A stretch of DNA of 64,000 nucleotides from assembly GCF_050908235.1 (NCBI RefSeq), contig NZ_CP194340.1; one strand, written 5' to 3'. Source of the stretch: Pseudoramibacter alactolyticus. Lineage in GTDB: Bacteria; Bacillota; Clostridia; Eubacteriales; Eubacteriaceae. Each line of letters opens with the position of its first letter. Within the stretch, counting starts at the first letter, position 1. The notes under the pieces are model-generated. The model searched no databases. It had not been told where the DNA came from and saw nothing but the letters and a program-made list of their open reading frames with translations. The position numbers were made by a program, and so were the translations under genes. Positions 8,019 through 16,362 of this stretch are shown here, one piece after another.

Positions 8019-9017
8019 TCACCTGATCAAAATGGGATCGTAAAGGGCGGCATCTTCCGCTTCGATCGCTTTGGCCAAGCGCCCCGCCTGAAATCCCAAT
8101 GCCCGCCGGAAGGTCACCGGATAATCCAAATAATGAAGGTAGCGAATGCTGGTCTGCATTTTCTTTTCCATCTTGTTCAAAAAAACAGCGAGCCCTTTTT
8201 TGGTCAAATAGCAGCCGCCCGCGTCATCGCTTTCAAAATCGCCGACGGCCAGCTCGTGACCGTTGAGCAAGCTCATCGCCAACGAATCCACCAGCACGGC
8301 ACGCCATTCTTCCATTAAATCGCTGGCCAGTGTCGGATGCTTTTCGGCATCCTGATGCATAAAGCCGAAATAAGGGTTCAGGCCGTGGGATTCGATTTCC
8401 CCGTAAAGCTCATTGAGCAAAATGGCATAGCCCAGACTGATCAGCGCATTAAAAGGATCTCTCGGCGGTCTGCGGCTGCGCCCGGAAAACGCAAAATCCG
8501 AATCGACGCAGCGCGATAAGCCTTTAAAATAGGATTTCGCGCCATGCCCTTCGTATCCCATGATTTCCGGAATGGCTCGCTCGCTTGCAGCGCGTTCCTT
8601 TGCCCATTGGATGTGCATCACTTCCTGATTCACATCGACCGCGTGATTCCTGGCATAGCGCCGAAGCATCACCGCTTGATTGTTCAATTTGGCGGCGACC
8701 ATCCGCCGGCTGAGATCAATGGCAAAATCGCTGTGATACAGCTTTGCCTGCCGCCGCTGCAGTCCCGCCTTTTGATAGCCCGTGGCCGTCAGCCGGCCGA
8801 AATAATGCCCGCCTTTCGAAAAGAAAACCACGTCGATTCCCTTTTTCATGCAGGTCTCCATACACTGGGTTGTGAGCTGGGCCGGCGCCAAAAGCGTAAT
8901 GCCCTCGAGGGTTTCGACGGGAATGGACCGGCTCACGCCGTCCTTCGTGTTCACAACGATGCGGTTCGCCTGGGATTGAATCACCGCGCCGTTCTCACTG
9001 ACATAAAGCAAACTCAT
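8019..9017 (-). CDS. cas1: CRISPR integrase Cas1
   Basis: 332 residues. It opens with SLLYVSENGAVIQSQANRIVV, typical of Cas1. Metal-binding motifs are seen as NALISLGYAILLNELYGEIE (Glu), then FGFMHQDAEKHPTLASDLMEEWR (His and Asp), and the helical domain is complete. It inserts new spacers at the leader end of the array. The chosen start is the ATG at 9017, with GGAGG seven bases upstream; a GTG at 9023 overlaps that site. It lies between the array and cas2. Confidence 0.95.
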   Translation of the reverse strand: MSLLYVSENGAVIQSQANRIVVNTKDGVSRSIPVETLEGITLLAPAQLTTQCMETCMKKGIDVVFFSKGGHYFGRLTATGYQKAGLQRRQAKLYHSDFAIDLSRRMVAAKLNNQAVMLRRYARNHAVDVNQEVMHIQWAKERAASERAIPEIMGYEGHGAKSYFKGLSRCVDSDFAFSGRSRRPPRDPFNALISLGYAILLNELYGEIESHGLNPYFGFMHQDAEKHPTLASDLMEEWRAVLVDSLAMSLLNGHELAVGDFESDDAGGCYLTKKGLAVFLNKMEKKMQTSIRYLHYLDYPVTFRRALGFQAGRLAKAIEAEDAALYDPILIR

Positions 9018-9056
9018 ACACACCTCCGATTTAAATTTTTCTGATGATTAAAGACT

Positions 9057-9377
9057 TTCGGCCGTCCCCTGTCGGGGCTTTTGTTTTTAAATGGCAAAAG
9101 ACATCAGAATGATGAAGCTTCAGGAAATGTCTCCGTCCCCTGTCGGGGGCTTTTGTTTTTAAATACGATGATGAGAAACGAATACCTAACTTTTAACGAG
9201 TCTCCGTCCCCTGTCGGGAGCTTTTGTTTTTAAATGAAATCCGCCGCTGGAAAGACGAAAGCACAAAAGTCTCCGTCCCCTGTCGGGGGCTTTTGTTTTT
9301 AAATCCCAGTTCCCCTTTTACGTATCGCAAATTTAATGACAGTCTCCGTCCCCTGTCGGGGGCTTTTGTTTTTAAAT
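9057..9377 (-). CRISPR. CRISPR array, leader-distal block (5 repeats, 4 spacers)
   Basis: 36-nt repeats at 9129-9164, 9200-9235, 9269-9304 and 9342-9377, plus a degenerate terminal copy ending at 9092. Spacers are 33-37 nt. On the plus strand the repeat core is CCCCTGTCGGGGGC. The crRNA strand is the minus strand, where the repeat ends in the type III 5' handle ACGGAGAC. The degenerate terminal repeat is at the low-coordinate end, as expected for the leader-distal trailer. The copy at 9200 has one change (CGGGAGC). Confidence 0.95.
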
Positions 9378-9551
9378 TTGCACATCTGTAACATATCCGT
9401 CATCAGCCATCATTTGGATACACAACCGCCACCGTTCTTCTGAAACACCAAGCGTTTTGGCGCTGATAGAATCCGGATCAAACTCCGGATAATTCATAGA
9501 CTTTTCAAGAATGGACAAAATGCGATAAATGATCTTAAAACTTGTGCTCAT
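9372..9551 (-). pseudogene. YjcQ-like protein, 3' end cut at a CRISPR repeat
   Basis: A frame of 59 codons starting MSTSFKIIYRILSILEKSM. It contains ISAKTLGVSEERWRLCIQMMADDGYV, a pattern typical of the YjcQ winged-helix-like family found in phages and integrative elements. The reading frame runs into the neighbouring CRISPR repeat, whose sequence supplies the TAA stop, so the C-terminus is missing. The gene is part of the 560-bp foreign segment at 9378-9937. Confidence 0.65.
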
Positions 9552-9573
9552 TTTCTACCCCCGTTCAGGTGCT

Positions 9574-9753
9574 TTAAAAATAATCTGGGACACAATCAAA
9601 GTCAAAATCTCCCACTAACTTTTTATACTTATCTTGCAATATTTTGGGCCACGTACTTTCATCGTCAGCATTATAACCATTTATGTACAAAATCTTATAG
9701 AATTCTAAGGTATCTTTAGCTTCTAAGGCTTTGTCGATAACTTCTTGTTTCAT
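9574..9753 (-). CDS. Small phage-like hypothetical protein within the CRISPR array
   Basis: 59 residues, acidic, starting MKQEVIDKALEAKDTLEFYK and ending DFDFDCVPDYF. I do not recognise the family. The ATG overlaps the TGA of the upstream ORF (ATGA), a tight arrangement typical of phage early operons. It is the only complete gene of the inserted segment. Any role in the host is unknown. Confidence 0.55.
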   Translation of the reverse strand: MKQEVIDKALEAKDTLEFYKILYINGYNADDESTWPKILQDKYKKLVGDFDFDCVPDYF

Positions 9754-9937
9754 AGCAAACCCCGAATATAATCATACAATTCTTTATCCTTTTTCTTGAG
9801 GACACTTGGCTCTAAGCAATAACACCGATAACCTTCAGAAAAGTACTCACCCAAAACATTTTTGTTCAAATAACCATTAATATAAGCTCCTTCTCCTCTA
9901 AAATCATAAGGGTATATATATCCTTGATAGCCCGAGA
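9750..9937 (-). pseudogene. C-terminal part of an unknown phage-like protein
   Basis: An open frame that enters from the CRISPR repeat at 9938 without its own start. It encodes about 62 residues rich in Tyr and Gly (SGYQGYIYPYDFRGEGAYI near the left of the fragment) and ends YDYIRGLL. No family recognised. Truncated at the 5' end exactly at the repeat boundary. Confidence 0.5.
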
Positions 9938-10698
9938 GTCTCCGTCCCCTTACGGGGGCTTTTGTTTTTAAATAAGCAAATCAGTTGGGCAAAAGATATC
10001 AGAGCAGAAAGTCTCCGTCCCCTTACGGGGGCTTTTGTTTTTAAATAGGAAGTAAAAAAATGATAAGCTGGAAAAATGAAAATGTCTCCATCCCCTTACG
10101 GGGGCTTTTGTTTTTAAATATTGACTACTACTCTTTAAATGGCGGTCAAGTGTGGCGTCTCCGTCCCCTTACGGGGGCTTTTGTTTTTAAATCGTGGAAT
10201 CAAAATTATTTATGGGGGTTTGCCCGAAGTGGTCTCCGTCCCCTTACGGGGGCTTTTGTTTTTAAATGTGCCTATGAAAATTTATATTAGCCAGCCACTG
10301 GTCGGGTCTCCGTCCCCTTACGGGGGCTTTTGTTTTTAAATGAGTAAAGGAGGAAGTAATGAAGACAGTGTATATGTCTCCGTCCCCTTACGGGGGCTTT
10401 TGTTTTTAAATGATCTTGGCGGAACAATTCGATATCTGCCAGGAAAGTCTCCGTCCCCTTACGGGGGCTTTTGTTTTTAAATGACAAATGGTTTTTTATT
10501 AAACTCGCCGTTGGCAATGTCTCCGTCCCCTTACGGGGGCTTTTGTTTTTAAATCATACGCTGTGTACGATAGAGACGATAGCTATAAAATGGTCTCCGT
10601 CCCCTTACGGGGGCTTTTGTTTTTAAATGCACGCGCTTTTTTCGTGTGACCGGCGTTAAAAGGTCTCCGTCCCCTTACGGGGGCTTTTGTTTTTAAAT
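9938..10698 (-). CRISPR. CRISPR array, leader-proximal block (11 repeats, 10 spacers)
   Basis: 36-nt repeats start at 9938, 10011, 10084, 10157, 10232, 10306, 10376, 10447, 10519, 10593 and 10663; spacers are 34-39 nt. The core on the plus strand is CCCCTTACGGGGGC (the distal block has TGTC in place of TTAC). The copy at 10084 has CCAT for CCGT. The transcript strand is minus, giving a CCCC/GGGG hairpin and handle ACGGAGAC. The leader should lie at the high-coordinate side, next to csm5. Several spacers carry ribosome site plus ATG on the plus strand, so their crRNAs are antisense to mRNA. Confidence 0.97.
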
Positions 10699-10831
10699 CC
10701 TCCCGCCGGCATCCGTCTGCCGGTGCGGGCCGGATGCCTTTTTGCGGGGCAAAGAAAAATCTGTGTAAAAAAGGAGACTGTGTTGGGCCATTTTTGCGCC
10801 AAAGGCCCGATATGCGGGCATCGGCGCAAAA
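10699..10831 (-). promoter_or_regulatory. CRISPR leader with two hairpins
   Basis: The 133 bases between the csm5 stop and the first repeat. Nearest the array is GGCATCCG...CGGATGCC (10712-10734); it is followed by TTTTT only on the plus strand. Next to csm5 is a nested stem, TTTGCGCC...GGCGCAAA, enclosing GCCCG-CATAT-CGGGC (10793-10831). An AT-rich centre (10750-10785) may hold the array promoter, but no clear -10/-35 pair is seen. Confidence 0.5.
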
Positions 10832-11922
10832 TCATTCGATAGCCAGCCGGCATTTGCCAAATTCATAAAGCTTGCCTCCATATCGGGCGCACTTCACAAT
10901 ATGAGGAGAAACCTTCTGATTCCGCTCATGATGATGATTGCGGGGCACCTTCGTCTGTTGAAAAATCTGCCGGATCGTTTGAATCCCCGCCTGCCGCCCC
11001 AGCGCCGCATAGATGACGGTCTTGGTGGCAAAGCCGGCATTGCCGCCGAGATAAACCTCGCTGCCGGTCAAACGGTCCATCCCCAAAAAGGCGCTTAAAA
11101 AGCATTTTTGATACACCTCGTCAAAGCGCGCGACCGCTTCCAGCAAGGCCTCCTTCGTGAGGGCGCATCGGCTGGGATCAATGGTCAATGAAAAGCGAAT
11201 CCGCGTCCCCGGGCGCAGGCTTTCTTTTAAAATCGGAAGGGTTTTCTCTTTACCGTCGGGTTTGTGCTCCAGCCGCTGGCACAAAATCAAATCTTTTAAG
11301 GTCAGCGGCTCACTGTCGCTGACGATCAGGCCGGAAAGTTCGTCGTTCACCGCATCCTCCCGGCGGGTGCCCGGCCGGCCGAGCGTGTGGAAGGCCCTGG
11401 CCTCCAAAGTGTCAATCTCCCTTTTCAGATAGTTGTTTCTATTGCCTCGGCCGCTTTTTAAAGCGTCAATCTCCGCTTGCCACGCCCGGTGGTTTTGCCA
11501 GAGGCGCGCGGTGAGCAGAACAGTGCGCAGCATCCCTTTGACGCTGCTGCCGGGCACATAGGGCTTGCCATAGGGATCTTTAACGAAGGCCCAAACATTA
11601 TAGTTTCGGCTCGTTTCAATCGCGCCCGTCGGCAATATATAGCGCACACAGGTATCGAGCTCCTTCCCGCTGATGCGGTTTTTGCAAATCCAGCTGCCTA
11701 AATCCTGATTTCTGCGACGACCCGGCGGCGGGCAGAGAAAATCTTCAAAGAAGGAACCAAGATTCTTTTTTGAGCCAGCGCGTAAAGCTTGGGCATAGCC
11801 ATCACCACAATTCGCCGCTTCTCGGGAAAAAACACATATTCCTTTTTGGAAATTTCTTCCCCGCTGCCGATGGATACCGGTCCCTGCGCCGTTAACGTCA
11901 TCCGAAAGGTTTGTGCTTTCAT
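10832..11922 (-). pseudogene. csm5: Csm5, type III-A RAMP subunit, one-base frameshift
   Basis: The first frame (MKAQTFRMTLTAQGPVSIGSGEEISKKEY split over residues 1-29) is a classical Csm5 start. After LAQK it runs off frame. The other frame resumes as KNLGSFFEDFLCPPPG and continues to VRYILPTGAIETSRNYNVWAF and VPGSSVKGMLRT, the RAMP Gly-rich region. Adding one A to the A6 run near 11775-11780 gives a clean 363-residue protein. Csm5 caps the 3' end of the crRNA in the Csm complex. The start ATG (11922) overlaps the csm4 stop (ATGA) and follows GGAGGTGA. Confidence 0.85.
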
Positions 11923-12863
11923 CGGCTCACCTCCATCCAAAAGGGTTTCGCCAGGCGATACACCGGGTGGCTGCCCGCCCCGGTGCTCACGTCGGCAACC
12001 TGCCCGGCAAAGCGCGTTTTAAAACAAGAGCCCGCCGCAAACACATAAAGGTCTCGCTTGCGCAGCTGCTCCCTGGCATAGGCCGCCGACGCCACAAAGC
12101 CGCCCCGCCGGACCAGTTTGTAACTCGCGCCTGCGAGCGCGGCGGATAGCGCCCCATCCGCCGGCAAGGCGTTGCTTAACGTCATATGCAAAGAGCCGCC
12201 GGCCGCTAAACGGTTCACGATCGCCCGGGGAACCGGCGCCTCCTGCCAGGTGAATTTGCCCAGGCCGGAAGAACGCCTGCCGCCAATCCCAACGAAGGAC
12301 AAACTCGTCAGCAGGTCGGCCATCAGCTGCCGCTCTTCCTCCCCCGCCGCGCGCACCAAAATATAAAGCCCGCAATCCGGATTAAAATAAAAATGCTTAA
12401 CGCGATAGGGTTCAGGCTCTTGTTGCCCCGAATCGCGCTCGTTTTGAAGGCAGACCTGTGTTTTCATATCGAAGCGGCCGAGCGCCTCCAAATCCCTGGT
12501 CCGTGCCAGCGGCATTTCCCCCTTTAAAAAGGCATCAAAACAATCCACCGCGACATAGGCCATTTTTTTATACGCCTTTTTAACGCTGGAATCGCCGGCT
12601 TCTGCTTTGTTCTCGATGTGAATAAACGGCTTGGGCAGATAATAACGCTCATCCATAAAAGGCATCCCGTCCGAAAAATTCAGCCGATCGTCCCGAACGG
12701 CGTTTAACAGCGCTTCGGCACAGGCTTCATCCCTTTTGAGCGCTTCAATAAAAAGGGCCGAAAAAAGCGTGTCCGCGCCAAAGGTCGAGCGCCCATTTTC
12801 AAGCCGCTGATCCCCGAAGTGGACCCCGGATGAAAATTCAAATTGAATCAAGGCCGTTTTCAT
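11919..12863 (-). CDS. csm4: Csm4, type III-A RAMP subunit binding the crRNA 5' handle
   Basis: 314 residues from MKTALIQFEFSSGVHFGDQR. Typical Csm4 features are the early HFG, the FGADTLFSALF segment, the YYLPKPFIHIE motif, and the glycine-rich loop FVGIGGRRSSGLGKF. Csm4 holds the crRNA handle and contacts Cas10. The start is the ATG at 12861-12863, overlapping the csm3 TGA. A longer in-frame extension to 13040 would overlap csm3 by 180 bases and is rejected. The frame is intact. Confidence 0.9.
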   Translation of the reverse strand: MKTALIQFEFSSGVHFGDQRLENGRSTFGADTLFSALFIEALKRDEACAEALLNAVRDDRLNFSDGMPFMDERYYLPKPFIHIENKAEAGDSSVKKAYKKMAYVAVDCFDAFLKGEMPLARTRDLEALGRFDMKTQVCLQNERDSGQQEPEPYRVKHFYFNPDCGLYILVRAAGEEERQLMADLLTSLSFVGIGGRRSSGLGKFTWQEAPVPRAIVNRLAAGGSLHMTLSNALPADGALSAALAGASYKLVRRGGFVASAAYAREQLRKRDLYVFAAGSCFKTRFAGQVADVSTGAGSHPVYRLAKPFWMEVSR

Positions 12864-13561
12864 TGCGGGCCTTCTGCGCTGGGCATATTCGCCCGAACCC
12901 TCTGAAGCGCCTCGTTGCAGCGCGCAATCAGATCCGCCGGCAAATCGCCGATGGCTTTTTGGGCCGACAGCTTTAAAAACCGGATTTTGCCATAGCCCCG
13001 GGAGCCGCTGCCGCCCAGATAATCCATTTCCAGCAGGCACATTCCTTCCGCCAATGTCGCCATATCCGCTTCGATTTCTTCGGAATCGCTTTCCCGGTCC
13101 ACGTCGTAAATCAAATTGAGATCGAAGACCGACCCGCGGACGGCCCGCTCCAGCTGCCGGGGATTGGCCACCGCCGTCGCCCGGTTGATGGTGTTTTCGA
13201 ATTTGATTTCCACCATGCTCGAAAGCCCCTGATCCCGCAGCGCCTCTTCATTGACCAAAAATTGATCCGAAAAAATCAGGCGGCTGCGGCGCAGGCTGCC
13301 CTTTTGTGCCGAACCGAACAACCGCAAGATCCGCTCGTCGTCCTGATCCGCGCTGGCTGCCACTTTTGTATTCAATTCCCGGGCCAAAAGCGCGCGCATC
13401 TTCCCCTTTAAAGAGCTGCCCGGAATCATCGGCAAATTGGTTCGAACGTCGCGAACCACCGGCGAATCCACCGCGCCAATCGCCGCAAACGCCGTGCTGC
13501 CGCCGATATGCATCCCCGTGACCACTTTGATTTGTCCTGTGATTTGTATTTTTCCAAACAT
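12860..13561 (-). CDS. csm3: Csm3, type III-A backbone RNase
   Basis: 233 residues, usual Csm3 length. GAVDSPVVRD carries the catalytic Asp (D32), which cuts target RNA at six-base steps. PMIPGSSLKGKMRALL is the RAMP helix-Gly loop, and LGGSGSRGYGKI the C-terminal Gly-rich motif. Several copies form the backbone along the crRNA. It starts five bases after the csm2 stop and its stop overlaps csm4. No lesion is seen. Confidence 0.95.
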   Translation of the reverse strand: MFGKIQITGQIKVVTGMHIGGSTAFAAIGAVDSPVVRDVRTNLPMIPGSSLKGKMRALLARELNTKVAASADQDDERILRLFGSAQKGSLRRSRLIFSDQFLVNEEALRDQGLSSMVEIKFENTINRATAVANPRQLERAVRGSVFDLNLIYDVDRESDSEEIEADMATLAEGMCLLEMDYLGGSGSRGYGKIRFLKLSAQKAIGDLPADLIARCNEALQRVRANMPSAEGPQ

Positions 13562-13566
13562 CCCCC

Positions 13567-13965
13567 TTAGCGCTCCTTCCCATAATCACTTATCTCTTTG
13601 GTTGTCATAAAATATTTATAAAAAGCTACCAAAGCCTCCATGTATCGGCTGAATAACAAATAATTTTTTCTACTCGCTTCAATCTCATCTAAAATTGAAA
13701 GCAAACCGGCCTTTTTAATAAAGAACCACGTGTCTTTGTCTTTTCCTGCTTCATAGAGAAACCGGATTTTCAAGTATTCAATACGCTCAACCATCTCCGC
13801 TGACAATTCATCTTGTCGCTGAATTAAAATTTCATTATAGATACTGGACGTCATCGCCAAAAGATCCCGTATTTTCGTCGTCGATGGTAACTGTTTATTT
13901 TGATACAAATCCTGAATCACATGCGCGGCGCGCGGTACATAAGTCTTTGGATTAATGCTCTTCAT
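13567..13965 (-). CDS. csm2: Csm2, type III-A small subunit
   Basis: 132 residues, all-helical in appearance. It has the typical Csm2 pattern YVPRAAHVIQDLY, TKIRDLLAMTSSIY and LKIRFLYEAGKD. The protein lines the target RNA groove of the Csm complex. The start at 13965 overlaps the end of cas10 by 14 bases. Codons are noticeably more AT-rich than in csm1, csm3 and csm4. Confidence 0.93.
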   Translation of the reverse strand: MKSINPKTYVPRAAHVIQDLYQNKQLPSTTKIRDLLAMTSSIYNEILIQRQDELSAEMVERIEYLKIRFLYEAGKDKDTWFFIKKAGLLSILDEIEASRKNYLLFSRYMEALVAFYKYFMTTKEISDYGKER

Positions 13966-16362
13966 CGTTTTCTTCTTCCTCCCTTGTTAAATAAGCATAA
14001 ATATAAATCGCAGTTTTGAGCTGCCTGGCATCTTCCGGATTCTGCACCCACCTGACAACGTGCGTTTCAAAATGCGCATAAGCCGCTTTAACGGCTTCCG
14101 GGGCTTTTTGATCCGGCTCCAGCCGGGCCAGCAGATAAACCAATCGGGCGAAATTAATTTTGTCGTCCCTCCTGCGGATCAAATCGAGGATGCGATACAA
14201 AAAGCCTTTTCCCCGATCTTCCGTGCGGTCGAAGAAAGCCCTCAGCACGCGAAGCTTCTCGCCGATCACTTGCTTCTCAAAGGTCTCCCAGTCGGTGGTG
14301 CCGTCGCTGACGACCGCCTCGCCGTCGTCGCCTTTCGCCCGATGGGTTTTGCCATCGTCAAAAATCGTCACGGCGTTTTTCCTCGGGTAATGCTTGGATT
14401 GATCCTCCAGCGCCGCCACCTCTTCGGCCATGGCACTGATGGGATATTTGGCCGGATAAATCCCGATGCCCGCCGACAGCGTCAACGTGCCATCGCTGTA
14501 GGCCGCAAGGGTGTTTTTCAAATCGATCGCGAGGGCAATCACCTGATCCCAGGCGCCGACAATAAAAACATCGTCGCCCCCGGAATACACAATCGTCGCC
14601 GCACGCTTCTCAGGACGCGCGTCTGTCAGCGAAAATTGGGGCGAGGCTAAAATCTTATTGATATAAAATTTGAAAAACAGCGACAGCTGCCGGGACAAGG
14701 TCGCCGTCCGCGATAACGTCACATAGCGGTTTTGATTGGCCGGGTCATCGAAGCCTGCAACAAAGCTATGACCCAAATTGTCGACGTCTGCCCGCAAAAC
14801 GGCGATGCGCCGGATGCCCTGCGCCTGTTTGGCAAAAGCCTCGAAGGTGTCTCCGGTGGTATAATCCCCGACCCATAGCTTTGTGGCAAGTCTTTCGCCT
14901 GTAAGCAATTGGTTTTTGCCGTAAACCCGCACAAAGTCCAAACTGGATGCCATCGCGTTTTTAACGTCCTGTTCTGTCTTCGCTGCTTTGAGCACACAGC
15001 CAAAAGGCAAGGGCAAGCCGGTTTTATCTTCCTGGCTCTGCCGCGTCACATAAAAGAACACATCGTATAAAATGTTGGCCGACAACTGCTTGAGCGCCTC
15101 GCACATCGGGCATCGCCCGCTTGCGTTCACGGCGCCGATTTTTTTGCACACCGCGCATTCCCGGGCGTAATTTTTCTCCCCCGTTGATTGAGCGCTCTAA
15201 TATCATCCGGCGAATAACGCTGCATTTTCTGCTTTGAAAGTTTTGAAGACACCGCCCGGAACAAAGCCGCATAACGACCTTTCGGCTTATCACAAAGCGC
15301 ATGGCTGCTGCAGGGCACATAGCCGCCGGCGATATAAAGCGCGGCGCCGAATTGCGCCAAAAACCACTGATTGGCCGAGGCGAGGCCGTTATCAAACGTC
15401 TCTTTGGCCTGCTCCGTGTTGGGCAGCAGCAGATAGCAATGGCCCCCGCCGGCATAAATCAAATTGCAGCGCGTCAGAGAAAGCCGCTCCAGCAGCGAAT
15501 CGACGATGTGCTCCACGAGCAAATCCAAATAAAAGGATCGGGCGCGGAGCATCCGAAGGGCATCTTCCGACGTAATGGTGTAAATAAAGGCCTGAATGCC
15601 CGACAGATCCAGCGAGGCCAGCAAAAAGACCTCCCGATCGTAAAATGCCGTTGCCTGTTTGAAGAGGACCTCCCGATAATCCTGAATAGATTGTGCTTTT
15701 AAATACTGACCGATGCAGGCGGCCATCGCGCCGGTCATCTTCATGCGATCGTAAAGGGAAATATCCGGAACTTCCCCTTTTGCCGTTGAGGCCGGAACAA
15801 ACGAAAGGTTGGCTTCCAGCGTTTCCAAAATAGAATTGATGTATGCGCCGGGATGCTCCCAGTCGATTCCCCGCAGACGGTCTGTCATGCCGGCCACAAT
15901 CTGATCGTATTGCTCCCGGCTGAAAACCGCTTTTTCCGCCACCGGGAAATTGATCTGATCGGCTGTGTGATCCTCCCCGACCGCCAAAATCCCCGGCGCA
16001 TACCATTTGTCGCCGCGGTTGCCGTTCAGCAGATTAAAAACCGGCTGCAACGGCGTCTGCTGATCGAATCCAAATTCCTCCGCCTGCTCTTTTTCTCTTC
16101 GGTCGGCGGCCGAGGCCATATTGTCCGCCATATAAACAATATAGGCCGGAGCATCCGCCGCCAGATGCGCATTTTTTAAAGCATCGCTATGGTGATAGCG
16201 AACGCATGCCAGCAGGTCGGCATCTTTCACGCCAATCTTTTCTTTTAAAAAAGCATATCCCAGCTCGGAATGATTTTTTCTTTCTTCCCCCTGCCGATAA
16301 ACAGCCTTGCCGATATCGTGCAGCAAACCGCCGATAACCAAGCCGATTTCATCATGATTCAT
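13952..16362 (-). pseudogene. csm1: Cas10/Csm1, type III-A signature protein, one-base frameshift
   Basis: The first frame covers the HD nuclease domain (LLHDIGKAVY, His15-Asp16) and the first palm-like region up to LNQRG. The second frame resumes at EKNYARECAVCKK, has a zinc ribbon (CxxC...CPMC) and the cyclase palm with YSGGDD (about residue 595). Adding one G to the G5 run near 15170-15180 gives an 803-residue protein, typical of Csm1. It would make cyclic oligoadenylates and cut ssDNA. All active-site motifs are present, so a sequencing error is quite possible. The start is the ATG at 16362 with GGAGAAG upstream, overlapping cas6 by 11 bases. Confidence 0.9.

Larger units (their letters stand above)
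9378..9937. mobile_element. 560-bp foreign DNA segment in a spacer position
   Basis: This stretch is bounded on the left by the last base of repeat 9342-9377 and on the right by the first base of repeat 9938-9973, so it occupies one spacer slot but is about 15 times too long. It is AT-rich and carries three tightly packed leftward ORFs (9750-9937, 9574-9753, 9372-9551), the outer two cut off exactly at the repeats. This fits a captured piece of phage or plasmid DNA. No transposase or terminal repeats are seen. Confidence 0.75.

Noticed and set aside
10060..10517. Open frames with repeated LRPLTGAFVFK or VPLRGLLFLN units
   Set aside because: They are translations of the CRISPR repeats and spacers, not tandem-repeat proteins.
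11770..11785. Programmed -1 frameshifting at the A6 run in csm5
   Set aside because: The frame-zero codons CAA-AAA-AGA do not re-pair well after slipping, and Csm5 is a single-frame protein in other systems. Kept as lesion or read error.
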